64,000 nucleotides of DNA from Kitasatospora arboriphila (GTDB taxonomy: Bacteria > Actinomycetota > Actinomycetes > Mycobacteriales > Mycobacteriaceae), in the NCBI RefSeq assembly GCF_000717275.1, contig NZ_JNYV01000002.1:682001-746000 (forward strand). Reading direction: 5' to 3'. Below, piece by piece: positions 43,326 to 51,516 of the stretch. Within the stretch, counting starts at the first letter, position 1. Each line of letters begins with the position of its first letter. Position numbers and translations under genes: made by a program. The notes under the pieces are model-generated. The model saw only the letters and a list, made by a program, of their open reading frames with translations, was not told the origin of the DNA and searched no databases.

Positions 43326-44146
43326 CCGTCGCCGTGCTCACGATCGTCAGCGGCCGCCACCTACACCTCGAGGCCCAATTACGCGCTCTCGCGGCCACTT
43401 CCGAGCGACCCGACCTCCACGTGGTGGTCGCCATGGATGATCCCGACATCGCTGAACAGGTCGACCTTGGTGAGGCAGTGGTTGCACACGTCGCTCGCGT
43501 CGAGGGCAGGCTGCCGCTCGCGCTCGCGCGAAACACTGCCGCGGCGATCGCCTGTGACCGCGGCGCCGACCTGCTGATCTTCCTCGACGTCGACTGCATC
43601 CCTGCGCCAGATCTGATCGCGCGATACAAGAACGCGGTGCGGGAGCGGTACCAGGAAGAGTTGTTGTTCTGTGGGCCGGTCACCTATCTCGATGAACGGG
43701 CGTCCGAAGAGGCACGTGGCGGGGCAGACCTCGAGCCCCTGACGGCGCCCCACCCGGCTCGGCCCAATCCGCCTGCGGGGGCCGTCGAACTCGGTACCGA
43801 CATGAATCTGTTCTGGTCGTTGTCCTTTGCCATCACCGCTGAGCACTGGGCCCGGATCGGCGGCTTCTACGAGGGCTATACCGGATACGGCGGCGAGGAC
43901 ACCGATTTCGGGCAGACGGCGGCGGCCCAGGGCTTCGACATCGCCTGGGTGGGCGGTGCCCATGCCTATCACCAGTTCCACCCCGTCTCGAACCCGCCTG
44001 TGGAACACCTCGACGACATCTTGCTCAATGCCAACATCTTTCACGCTCGCTGGGGGTGGTGGCCAATGGGTCGTTGGCTGGACGGCTTCGCCGAACTCGG
44101 ACTGGTGGTGTTCGACACCGAGCGGAATCGTTGGGTGAGAACGTGA
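43316..44146 (+). CDS. GT2-family glycosyltransferase
   Basis: This 276-residue GT-A enzyme has the DxD motif in LLIFLDVDCIPAP, and a C-terminal galactosyltransferase-like region (GGFYEGYTGYGGEDTDF), like the polypeptide-GalNAc/beta-galactosyltransferase C-domain. It overlaps the GT28 gene by 10 nt and is last in the operon. The trio (GT4, GT28, GT2) likely builds one glycan or glycolipid. Confidence 0.85.
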   Translation: MGITVAVLTIVSGRHLHLEAQLRALAATSERPDLHVVVAMDDPDIAEQVDLGEAVVAHVARVEGRLPLALARNTAAAIACDRGADLLIFLDVDCIPAPDLIARYKNAVRERYQEELLFCGPVTYLDERASEEARGGADLEPLTAPHPARPNPPAGAVELGTDMNLFWSLSFAITAEHWARIGGFYEGYTGYGGEDTDFGQTAAAQGFDIAWVGGAHAYHQFHPVSNPPVEHLDDILLNANIFHARWGWWPMGRWLDGFAELGLVVFDTERNRWVRT

Positions 44147-44392
44147 ATGGTCCACACTCGGTGAGCAGTGTGATCAATCGGGTGTTACGTGGAGAGGGTT
44201 CGAGTTTGCGGCGTGGTTCCTGGCCGGTGTGACTGATCGAAAGGTTTTGGGCGCGAGCATGTGCGGCTGTGATCTCCGATGAAGGACGCGATGTCCGTGG
44301 GTGCGGGCGTAGCGACCTTGCCGTGCAATCTGTCCAACAATGTCTGCTCAGCCTATGCCGCGACACAGTGTTGTAGCACCGGGACTACCGGC

Positions 44393-44404
44393 CGTAAGCT
44401 TACG
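44393..44404. promoter_or_regulatory. Candidate TetR autoregulatory operator
   Basis: CGTAAGCTTACG is a perfect 12-bp palindrome 3 nt before the tetR ATG. Its half-site CCGTAAG recurs in the dyad upstream of the MmpL gene (47333-47385). Confidence 0.6.
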
Positions 44405-44407
44405 ACC

Positions 44408-45055
44408 ATGAGTTCTCAGCCGACGAGCAGTGCGCCCACGCGGCGACGAAACGCGCGAGGCGACGGGAAGCGGCTTCGTCCGGAGATCTTGGCTGCGGCC
44501 GCAGCGATCCTGGATGAGACGGGCAACGAGCAGGCGGTGACGCTGCGGGCTGTCGCGCGACGTGTCGGTATCGCGGCGCCGTCGATCTATCCGCATTTCG
44601 CAGACGCGCAGGCGATTCTGCAGGCCGTGGTCGTTGAGGCTTTCGCTTCCCTCAAGAACAAATTGGAGGATGCCGCTCGGACTGCCGGGCCCGACCCCGT
44701 GGACCGGCTCGAGGCGATCTGCGCGTGTTATCTCGACTACGCGGACAGCCAACCCGAGCGGTACCGAGTGATGTTCGGTGGTTTGTGGAATGCGTCCCGC
44801 GCCGTGGAGGCAGAGGCCATCACCACCCAAGCGGCCGCGGACATCGGCCAGGATGTGCTGGCCGTGCTCGTCGACACGATGAGAGAAGCCGCCGAAGCGG
44901 GCCGGTCGTCGACCGACGATCCCTTCGCAGATGCTGTCGCGGTCTGGCTGGCGATGCACGGACTCGCCCAGCAGCGGGTCGCGTCCCGACTGTTCCCGTT
45001 TCCCGAGGACATCGTCGACCGACTGGTTCGTCCGCTGCTTCGGCTGACGCCATAG
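44408..45055 (+). CDS. TetR-family regulator
   Basis: This 215-residue protein has an N-terminal HTH (about 30-75: TLRAVARRVGIAAPSIYPHFADAQAILQAVV) and a TetR_C_33-like effector domain with WLAMHGLAQQRV. It stands convergent to the MmpL exporter. The palindrome before its ATG and the related dyad before the exporter gene point to a repressor for export of a lipid or drug-like compound. The ligand is unknown. Confidence 0.87.
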   Translation: MSSQPTSSAPTRRRNARGDGKRLRPEILAAAAAILDETGNEQAVTLRAVARRVGIAAPSIYPHFADAQAILQAVVVEAFASLKNKLEDAARTAGPDPVDRLEAICACYLDYADSQPERYRVMFGGLWNASRAVEAEAITTQAAADIGQDVLAVLVDTMREAAEAGRSSTDDPFADAVAVWLAMHGLAQQRVASRLFPFPEDIVDRLVRPLLRLTP

Positions 45056-45164
45056 GTCCTGCTGACACCACGGTTTCGGTCACTGCCACAGCAGTAGAAG
45101 ACCCGGCCGGTGCGACATGGTCGCCTCAGCCGGGTCCTTGCGTCGGCAATACGACGCGGCGTCG

Positions 45165-47315
45165 TCAGGCCTTGGTCTGCGCGACGGCCTCAGAGGCCGC
45201 TTCCGGTGCAGCTATGTCATTGATCCCGATCTTGTTGTGAAGTCTTCGCAGCACTGCGGGCGCATACCAGGAGTGTTCGCCGAGTAGCTTCATGACGGCG
45301 GGTACCAACACGATTCTCACAATCGTTGCGTCGATGAGGATCGCCAAACCTGTAGCCAGTCCGAATAATTGGATGAAGCTGACGTCGCCTACGGCGAAGG
45401 CGAAGAAGCTCACGGCCAGCAGCAGTGCGCATGAAGTGATGATCCGCCCGGTCTGGGAGACACCTGACACCACAGCTGCATTGGATGTCTGGCCGCTTTC
45501 GCGTGCCTCCTTGATCCTGCCGAGTAGGAAGACCTCGTAGTCCATGCTCAGCCCGAAGGCCACGCATGCACTGAGGACCAACATCGACAGGTTCATCGGG
45601 CCCGGAGTGAAGCCGAATACCGATGCGAGATGGCCGTCTTCGAACATCCAGACCATTGAGCCGAAGGTGGCGCCGAGGGTGATGACGTTGCTCAGCACGG
45701 CTCGGATCGGGTGCACGAGGCTGCCGGTGAACAGGAACAACAGGATCATCGTGACGACCGCGATGATCGCGATCGCGATCCAGAGGTTGTCGGTGATGGC
45801 CGCGGTGTTGTCGATGAGGACGGCTGTGGATCCGCCGACGAGGATCAAACTTCCGGGCGGCGGCGCGATGGCGCGTACCTCTTCGACGACCCGCTTCGCC
45901 GCGTCGGACGCCGGATCGACGGTGAGTGTTGCCGTGATCCGCTGCGCGCCAGTATCTCCGAGGTGTGAGTCGACCTGACCGATGTTCGGGATACCGCGGA
46001 TCTCGCTTGCCAGCTGTTCGACATCACCCGATGAGGGCGCGCCGGCGATCACGATGTCGAGTGCTGAGGACGCGTCGCTGTCGAAATCGGCGCGCAGCGT
46101 GTCACCGACGCGGTGCGCCGGCGCCGAGGACGACAGGACCCGGTCGTCGGGCTGACCAAAACTGATGCCGGACAGCGGAGAAGCCATCAGGCCCAGGAGC
46201 GCCACCGTCGGCAGCAGGATCAGTAACGGACGACGCATCACTCCCTGCGTGAGTTCGCCCCACCGTGACGCACCCTCGGCATGTTCCCGGCCCAGCCAAG
46301 GAACTTTCGCCGAGTTCACGCGAGCACCCAGCACAACGAGCAAAGCCGGGAGCACGATCAGCGCCGCCGCAGCGGCGACGAGAACCACAGAAATACCGGC
46401 GTACGCGAACGACTTCAGAAAGTACGGCGGGAACACCAGCATCGCCGACAATGCCGCCAGTACCGTCACCGCGCTGAAAGCGATCGTCCGCCCCGCGGTG
46501 CCCAGAGTGGTCATCACTGCCTGTTCGGGTGTTGAGCCCGCGCGCAACTCTTCTCGGTAGCGGCTGACGAACAACAGCGCGTAATCGACACCTAGGCCGA
46601 GGCCGAGCGCGGTCACGAGATTGATGGCGAAAATGCTGACATCGGTGAACTGGGTCAGTGCATTGAGCAGCGCGAGTGAGCCGATGATGGAGATCAGTGC
46701 GACGAGCACCGGCAGAAGTGCGGCAACGGCAGACCCGAACACGATCACGAGAAGGATCAAGACGAGCGGGACTGCGATCGTTTCGGCCAGGGCGATATCC
46801 GCAGTCGTCTGCCTACCGAGGTCCAGCCCCTCAGGCCCACCCACCAGCACGCTGACGGCCCCGTGAGTGCTGTCGTTGTAGGTGTCCAGGATTACATTCG
46901 CCTGCTCCTCGCGTGTACCGTCCGGCCCCTTGAGCTGGGCAAGTATGACCGCATCGCTACCGTCACGGGACAGCAACGTCGGTGCACCGCTGTCGAAGTA
47001 CGACGTCACTGCGGTCAACGACGAGTCCGCGGCCAACTCGTTCGTCAGGGTTCTGCCGGCAGACATGGCCTCGGCCGAGTCGACTCGCCCGGCGTTGGCG
47101 TGCACGAGGAACACCAGGTCCGGGCTCCCGCCGAACTCCTGGTCGACGAGCTCGGCAGCCAGCGAGGAATCCGACGCCGGGTTGTCGTAGCCCTGGGTGG
47201 CGAGATTGGAGAACACGGTGAACGCGAAGACGCCGGCAAGCACGGTTGCCAGCAGAGACAACACAAGAATCACGCGCGCTGATCTGACGAGCCGATGCGC
47301 CAGAGAGTTGATCAT
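45165..47315 (-). CDS. MMPL/RND-family exporter
   Basis: This 716-residue protein has about twelve membrane segments with two large extracytoplasmic loops after the first and seventh, and the two repeated GLGLGVDYALLFVSRYREE and SACVAFGLSMDYEVFLLGRIKE motifs that carry the proton-relay Asp-Tyr pairs of MmpL transporters. Start: the ATG at 47315 has AAGGG upstream; an ATG at 47330 abuts the operator and lacks a ribosome site. Likely repressed by the TetR protein. Confidence 0.9.
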   Translation of the reverse strand: MINSLAHRLVRSARVILVLSLLATVLAGVFAFTVFSNLATQGYDNPASDSSLAAELVDQEFGGSPDLVFLVHANAGRVDSAEAMSAGRTLTNELAADSSLTAVTSYFDSGAPTLLSRDGSDAVILAQLKGPDGTREEQANVILDTYNDSTHGAVSVLVGGPEGLDLGRQTTADIALAETIAVPLVLILLVIVFGSAVAALLPVLVALISIIGSLALLNALTQFTDVSIFAINLVTALGLGLGVDYALLFVSRYREELRAGSTPEQAVMTTLGTAGRTIAFSAVTVLAALSAMLVFPPYFLKSFAYAGISVVLVAAAAALIVLPALLVVLGARVNSAKVPWLGREHAEGASRWGELTQGVMRRPLLILLPTVALLGLMASPLSGISFGQPDDRVLSSSAPAHRVGDTLRADFDSDASSALDIVIAGAPSSGDVEQLASEIRGIPNIGQVDSHLGDTGAQRITATLTVDPASDAAKRVVEEVRAIAPPPGSLILVGGSTAVLIDNTAAITDNLWIAIAIIAVVTMILLFLFTGSLVHPIRAVLSNVITLGATFGSMVWMFEDGHLASVFGFTPGPMNLSMLVLSACVAFGLSMDYEVFLLGRIKEARESGQTSNAAVVSGVSQTGRIITSCALLLAVSFFAFAVGDVSFIQLFGLATGLAILIDATIVRIVLVPAVMKLLGEHSWYAPAVLRRLHNKIGINDIAAPEAASEAVAQTKA

Positions 47316-47332
47316 GATGGAGCCCTTCATAT

Positions 47333-47385
47333 GTTTACAGCTGTTAGGTCATTAAGGTTTAGCATGTAACCTTACGGCTGTAAAC
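47333..47385. promoter_or_regulatory. Paired TetR-operator-like sites upstream of MmpL gene
   Basis: GTTTACAGCTGTTAGG (47333-47348) and, inverted, GTTTACAGCCGTAAGG (47385-47370) agree at 14 of 16 bases. They flank 21 bp just before the exporter ATG, so bound protein would cover the promoter. The CCGTAAG half is shared with the palindrome before tetR. Confidence 0.6.
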
Positions 47386-47410
47386 AGGAGCTGAGGGAGC
47401 GGCTCTGGGA

Positions 47411-48238
47411 TCACACAGTCGGTGGGGCAGTGCTGAAAATGGGCCAGCAGATTTCGGTGGCTGTGAACGTGGTCGGTTTTTCGGGCGTGCCGCCGATGTA
47501 GTGCTCGCGGATTGGTCCTTGGTCGCTGATCAGATGCTCGTTTGTGTATGTTCCCAGCGCCGCGTAGCTGCGGTCTATGCCGTGGTGGCCGCCAGAGTGG
47601 GTGAGCACCGCGAACTGGGCCTGAGGCAGGACTTGGACCTGGATGGCGTGCGGGGGTTCCACCGAGGGCGGAGCTGCGACGAAGAGTGTTGCGTTCCCTC
47701 GGGATTCGAGGAAGAGTGCTCGGTCGTAGAGGCCGCCTGGCACGACCTCGGAGTGAACGCTTGTGGCTGATGCAACTGCGTCTCGTAGTTTGTGGACCGT
47801 GGCCGCGAACCAGCTGTCGATTTCGGCGGTCTCGAGAGTGGCGCCGATAGACCAAACGGCGAGTGCTGGTTCAACCCGCAGCTCGATTTCGGCGGGGGCG
47901 TGGACGGGAGAAAGCAACTCGCGCAGCGCTCCGACGGTGTCGCGAGTGTGCTGTAGCTGTGCTTCCATCTGTGCGAGATGAGTCGTGATTATCTCGGTGC
48001 GGGACGCGGCGTCGTCTGTGCCCAGCAGTGCTTTGATATCCGGGATCGACATCCCGAGGGACCGGAACCGGCGGATGATGTGTGCGTGATCGACCTGGCC
48101 GGTGTCGTAGAAGCGGTAGCCGGTGTGCACGTCGATGTGGGCCGGTTCGAGAATCCCGATGTCGTGGTAGTGCCGTAGCGCTTTTCGGCTCAGGCTGGTC
48201 ATCACCGCGAAGTCGCCGATCGAGACCCGTGCGCCCAT
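47411..48238 (-). CDS. MerR-family regulator with GyrI-like effector domain
   Basis: This 275-residue protein has a MerR HTH (about 6-70: SIGDFAVMTSLSRKALRHYHDIGILEPAHID, GYRFYD), a coiled-coil dimer helix and a C-terminal GyrI-like small-molecule-binding domain (about 120-270). This is the BmrR/TipA-type layout, in which bulky cationic or lipophilic compounds activate transcription. Matching operators in its own promoter and that of the NTF2-SDR operon (19-bp spaced) fit this class. Confidence 0.88.
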   Translation of the reverse strand: MGARVSIGDFAVMTSLSRKALRHYHDIGILEPAHIDVHTGYRFYDTGQVDHAHIIRRFRSLGMSIPDIKALLGTDDAASRTEIITTHLAQMEAQLQHTRDTVGALRELLSPVHAPAEIELRVEPALAVWSIGATLETAEIDSWFAATVHKLRDAVASATSVHSEVVPGGLYDRALFLESRGNATLFVAAPPSVEPPHAIQVQVLPQAQFAVLTHSGGHHGIDRSYAALGTYTNEHLISDQGPIREHYIGGTPEKPTTFTATEICWPIFSTAPPTV

Positions 48239-48287
48239 GACATTCTCCTGTCGTTGCGTCCGTCGGCGTTGTTGTCAGGTGGGGCCC

Positions 48288-48318
48288 ATCGTGAGGCTTG
48301 CCCCTAGGGGAAGGTCAA
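48288..48318 (-). promoter_or_regulatory. MerR-type promoter of the merR gene
   Basis: Minus strand: -35 TTGACC (48318-48313), then a dyad TTCCCCTAGGGGCAAG in the spacer, then CACGAT (48293-48288) 19 bp from the -35. The long spacer with a central dyad is the MerR hallmark. Confidence 0.65.
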
Positions 48319-48369
48319 CAGGGGGCCGGCGCCGAGTGTCCGACATGGACACCAGTTTGCGACTCAGTG

Positions 48370-48400
48370 TTGACTTTCCCCTTACGGGAAGCACGACCGT
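48370..48400 (+). promoter_or_regulatory. MerR-type promoter of the NTF2-SDR operon
   Basis: -35 TTGACT (48370-48375), dyad TTCCCCTTACGGGAAG in the spacer, GACCGT (48395-48400) 19 bp from the -35 and 6 bp before the ATG. The box and dyad match the merR promoter closely. Confidence 0.65.
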
Positions 48401-48406
48401 GGTGTC

Positions 48407-48751
48407 ATGACAACAGAATGGGATGGACTCCCGGACAACGTAAAGAAGTTCATGACAGCGATCGACGCCCGACAGCGCGCTGAAGCGCTCGCCGTGTTCA
48501 CCTCGGATGCCGTGGTGACGGACGAGGGTCACGACCACTCGGGCCGTGACGAGATCGGGGCCTGGCTGACTGACTCGGTCATTGAGAGCGAGTACACCTA
48601 CACCTCCGAGTTCACCGGTGCGACCACATCCGGCATGACCGCCGACGTGCAGCAGCACCTGGAGGGTGACTTCCCCGGTGGAATTGCCGACCTGCACTAC
48701 CGCTTCACGCTGAACGACGGCCTGATCAGCCGGTTGGTGATCGAGCCATGA
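48407..48751 (+). CDS. NTF2/SnoaL-like small protein
   Basis: This 114-residue protein has an NTF2-like fold (helix with VKKFMTAIDARQRAEALAVF, then strands ending in LHYRFTLNDGLISRLVIEP). Such proteins bind small hydrophobic molecules, as hydrolases, isomerases or ligand carriers. It overlaps the SDR start as ATGA and is under the MerR-type promoter, so its expression should follow the MerR ligand. Confidence 0.82.
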   Translation: MTTEWDGLPDNVKKFMTAIDARQRAEALAVFTSDAVVTDEGHDHSGRDEIGAWLTDSVIESEYTYTSEFTGATTSGMTADVQQHLEGDFPGGIADLHYRFTLNDGLISRLVIEP

Positions 48752-49587
48752 GCAAGCGGTGGTTCATCACCGGCGGCACACCCGGCAACTTTGGCATGGC
48801 GTACGCCGAGACTGCCCTGGAGATAGGGGACCGCGTGGTACTGACCGCCCGACGTCCCGAGGAGCTGGCGACGTGGGCTGACCACTACGGCGGCCGCGTT
48901 CTCATTGTGCCCATGGATGTCACTGACGCGGCGCAGGTACGACACGCGGTACGAGCCGCCGAGGAGCGTTTCGGCGGTATCGACGTGCTTGTCAACAACG
49001 CCGGGCGCGGCTGGTACGGCTCGATCGAGGGGATGAACGAAGCCTCGATACGGGCGATGTTCGAGCTGAACTTCTTCGGCGTGCTGTCCGTGACGCGCGC
49101 TGTGCTACCGGGAATGCGTGCCCGCAGAAGCGGGTGGATCGTCAACGTGTCGTCGGTGGCCGGGCTCTTGGCGGCGGTCGGATTCGGCTACTACAGCGCA
49201 ACGAAGTACGCCATCGAAGCCATCACCGACGCACTGCGCCAGGAGGTCGCCGAGCACGGCATTTCCGTGCTCACGGTCGAACCGGGGTCGTTCCGCACGA
49301 ACGCCTACGCCGGATTTGCCAGCGAGCCCGTCGCAGAGGCAATTCCGGATTACCACGGCATGCTCGAGCAGGTCCGCGCCGCCTTCATCGACATGAACGG
49401 GGTGCAACCCGGCGACCCACACCGCGGTGCACGTGCGGTCATTGCCGCGATGGCCCAAGACCCGCCACCCCGCCGCCTGGTCCTGGGCAACAGCGGGTAC
49501 GACGCCGTGATCGATGCCTTGGAGCAGAACCTGGACGACATCCGATCGAGCGAAACGTTATCCCGCAGCGCGGACTTCCCGTCCTAG
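48748..49587 (+). CDS. Short-chain dehydrogenase (SDR)
   Basis: This 279-residue classical SDR has the cofactor region ITGGTPGNFGMAYAE (a variant of TGxxxGxG), NNAGRG, catalytic Ser in VNVSSVAG and YYSATKYA (Tyr-x-x-x-Lys). Its closest style is that of oxidoreductases acting on ketones or aldehydes. It is coupled to the NTF2-like gene, and a hairpin follows 13 nt after the stop. Confidence 0.9.
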   Translation: MSKRWFITGGTPGNFGMAYAETALEIGDRVVLTARRPEELATWADHYGGRVLIVPMDVTDAAQVRHAVRAAEERFGGIDVLVNNAGRGWYGSIEGMNEASIRAMFELNFFGVLSVTRAVLPGMRARRSGWIVNVSSVAGLLAAVGFGYYSATKYAIEAITDALRQEVAEHGISVLTVEPGSFRTNAYAGFASEPVAEAIPDYHGMLEQVRAAFIDMNGVQPGDPHRGARAVIAAMAQDPPPRRLVLGNSGYDAVIDALEQNLDDIRSSETLSRSADFPS

Positions 49588-49599
49588 CCCGATCCCACG

Positions 49600-49642
49600 G
49601 TGACAGCGGCCAGGTCGCCCTCCTGGACCTGGCCGCCGTCAC
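49600..49642. terminator. Terminator after the NTF2-SDR operon
   Basis: GCGGCCAGGTC pairs with GACCTGGCCGC, and GTGAC/GTCAC extends it after one mismatch. The 284 bases that follow (49643-49926) hold nothing recognisable. Confidence 0.7.
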
Positions 49643-49926
49643 GCGTTCCACGGTCAGAGCTGGGGCACGCAACACTCACCTCCGACGGGCACCTTCCGGG
49701 GGCAGTGGTCTATGCCGGCGGATCCGCAGCGTCTCGACCTGGCGACAACTCATCGACCTCCCCACGCTCACCAAATACTGTGTGTTCGAACAACTTACGG
49801 GAGATTACCTGACATAGTCCATCTTGGTTGCGCCGCAATGTATTCGCTGGGCTCCGCAACCAATCAGCTCGCAATCGCTGTGTTGAGTCACCGGTCAGGC
49901 GCACCAAGGATCGGGCGATGAGCAAG

Positions 49927-50233
49927 TCATCCGCAGATCTCGATGCGTGAGCTGATGAGCAGGCCCGGGTACTTCTGGTGTCGGTAGGTCAGCTCGATAT
50001 GCCCGTCGGGCCAGTCTCCGAGGAAGGTTGCCTTGACGTCGGACACCCGGTCGGAGAACTCGAGTCCGTCAAGGCGAGAGACGTACCAGTGCACATACGA
50101 CTCGTGGTCGGGTGGACGCGGTCCTGGAGGCCAGCGATACTTGACCGACTCTTCGACCTGGCCATGGAGTCAGCGCCGACGGCACTCCAGAACGCTCCCT
50201 GTAGGCCATTGGGTCGGCCAGGGCGGCGGTCAT
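49927..50233 (-). pseudogene. Frameshifted small gene, last of a four-gene cluster
   Basis: ATG at 50233 reads MTAALADPMAYRERSGVP and then leaves frame near 50155-50165; the next frame reads VKYRWPPGPRPPDHESYVHW and ends ISSRIEICG at the stop at 49927. The interval is 307 nt, one more than 102 codons, so a single extra base would explain the break. The C-terminal part is protein-like (WPDGHIELTYRHQKYPG). I do not recognise the family. Either true decay or a sequencing error. Confidence 0.5.
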
Positions 50234-50239
50234 CGATGC

Positions 50240-50419
50240 TCAGGAAACTGTTGCCTTGTCGATGCTGAATGTTGGTTGATATTGGCGGTATTCGCACTGA
50301 CAGTCGGCGGCGGTGCATGGGTATGGCCCGGCGATGCTGTCGGCGGCCGGGGCACGCAGGTGGCTGCTCAACGGGTGACCGCAGGCAGCGCAGATGAGTA
50401 CGTAGCTACGCGGATCCAT
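50240..50419 (-). CDS. Small cysteine-rich (zinc-ribbon-like) protein
   Basis: This 59-residue open frame has C-x2-C near the N-terminus (VLICAACGHPL) and C-x4-C-x-C (YPCTAADCQCEY) later, which could bind zinc. It begins 12 nt after the 57-residue gene and ends 6 nt before the next gene's ATG. Short length makes it uncertain, but its packing with neighbours supports it. Function unknown. Confidence 0.45.
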   Translation of the reverse strand: MDPRSYVLICAACGHPLSSHLRAPAADSIAGPYPCTAADCQCEYRQYQPTFSIDKATVS

Positions 50420-50431
50420 GCTCGTCGCTCG

Positions 50432-50605
50432 TCATGTGGATGCCCATTGCACGATCCACCAGTCGGTGTCGGTGAAATGCTCGGTGTGCCCACGTGTCAA
50501 ATCGTGGTGCAGCGAGTTGATGTGTTCGTGCACTTGGCTGGATCCGAAGTCGTGCGTCAGCAAGCTCGGACCGTCACCGCGGGGGTTGTCGGGCCATGCG
50601 CTCAT
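50432..50605 (-). CDS. Small hypothetical protein (57 aa) coupled to membrane protein
   Basis: The ATG overlaps the stop of the upstream membrane gene as ATGA. The product is hydrophilic, rich in His/Asp (SQVHEHINSLHHDLTRGHTE) and ends FTDTDWWIVQWAST. No family is recognised. Overlap and codon pattern suggest a genuine small gene. Confidence 0.45.
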   Translation of the reverse strand: MSAWPDNPRGDGPSLLTHDFGSSQVHEHINSLHHDLTRGHTEHFTDTDWWIVQWAST

Positions 50606-50790
50606 GACAGCGATTCGATCAGCAGGACGAACCCGAGCACGCTTCCCACAATCGAGGTGAGCGTCAACAGCATCGCCAGATCGGCGCCGGCCGGGGTGAA
50701 CTTTGTGCGAGCCGCTCGTCGTCGACGGTGCACCGCAGGTCGCCCCAGGTGGGATCGTTTCGGTTGCTCAAAAAACATCACACTGTCCAT
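50602..50790 (-). CDS. Small membrane protein (62 aa)
   Basis: The product has a basic N-terminal half (RRRRAARTKF) and one C-terminal hydrophobic helix (LAMLLTLTSIVGSVLGFVLL). The start may also be 50778. It is first of four tightly packed small minus-strand genes, divergent from a truncated sigma factor. Function unknown. Confidence 0.45.
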   Translation of the reverse strand: MDSVMFFEQPKRSHLGRPAVHRRRRAARTKFTPAGADLAMLLTLTSIVGSVLGFVLLIESLS

Positions 50791-50920
50791 TAGGGGCACA
50801 GTTAAGCATGTTTAAGGCCTCTTTGCTGAAGAGTTCACCGTCGCGCTACCTGGGGTCGAGCAACCGTGACATTCACCAATGTGCAGGTAACACGGCACAG
50901 GGCACCGGCGATCTCCACAT

Positions 50921-51381
50921 ATGGACACAGTGCCTATTAGGCATGCAGATGGCTCGGACCTCTCTGACATAGGCGATCTACTCGCAGGTGTAGCTCGCGG
51001 GGAGCCCGCAGCGTTCGACCGTTTGTACATGTCCACCCGCGCACGTCTGTTTGGTCTGATCTACACCACCGTTCGAGACCCCGGGTTCGCAGAGGAAGTC
51101 ATGCAAGAGGCGTACCTCGAGGTGTGGCACAAGGCGCACCTCTATCAACCCAACAGGGGCAAGCCGCTGTCGTGGCTGATGATGATCTGCCACCGGCGCG
51201 CGATTGACCGCGTCCGATGGAAAGCCAGCGCCGCCGGATCGAGCTGGTCACCATCTGCTCTGTAGACATTGCCGACGGCGGCGCTGATGAGCCGGTCCTG
51301 GTGCGCGAGGTACGCCGCCAGCTAGCGGCCCTCACCATCCTGCAACAGCAAAGCATCACGATGGTCTACTACGGCGTCTAG
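50921..51381 (+). pseudogene. ECF sigma factor remnant, frameshifted and truncated
   Basis: The first frame (50921-51265) encodes a good ECF region 2 (GEPAAFDRLYMSTRARLFGLIY, FAEEVMQEAYLEVW, SWLMMICHRRAIDRVR) and ends soon after. A second frame from 51217 continues with the linker and the start of region 4 (RRQLAALTILQQQSITMVYYG) and then stops at 51379-51381, just where the DNA-binding helix-turn-helix should begin. So there is a frameshift near 51217 and loss of the C-terminus. It cannot be a working sigma factor. SigK-like by appearance. Confidence 0.7.
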
Positions 51382-51396
51382 CGGGCCCACACTGCC

Positions 51397-51424
51397 AGCG
51401 CCACAGCGCCACAGCGCCACAGCG
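51397..51424. repeat. Short tandem repeat (AGCGCCAC)x3
   Basis: Three and a half copies of an 8-bp unit, in the 135-bp gap after the sigma-factor remnant. Otherwise no signal there. Confidence 0.7.
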
Positions 51425-51516
51425 TCGCCGTCGTACGAGTGGTTCTACCTTACGAAAAATCTATTACCGGCGGACCACGTGGGGGTCGCAAATCAACTGT
51501 GTCAAGCGTTTTCGCT

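Noticed and set aside
51397..51424. CRISPR-like or minisatellite array
   Set aside because: Only 3.5 copies of 8 bp with no spacers. No CRISPR repeats occur anywhere in the window.
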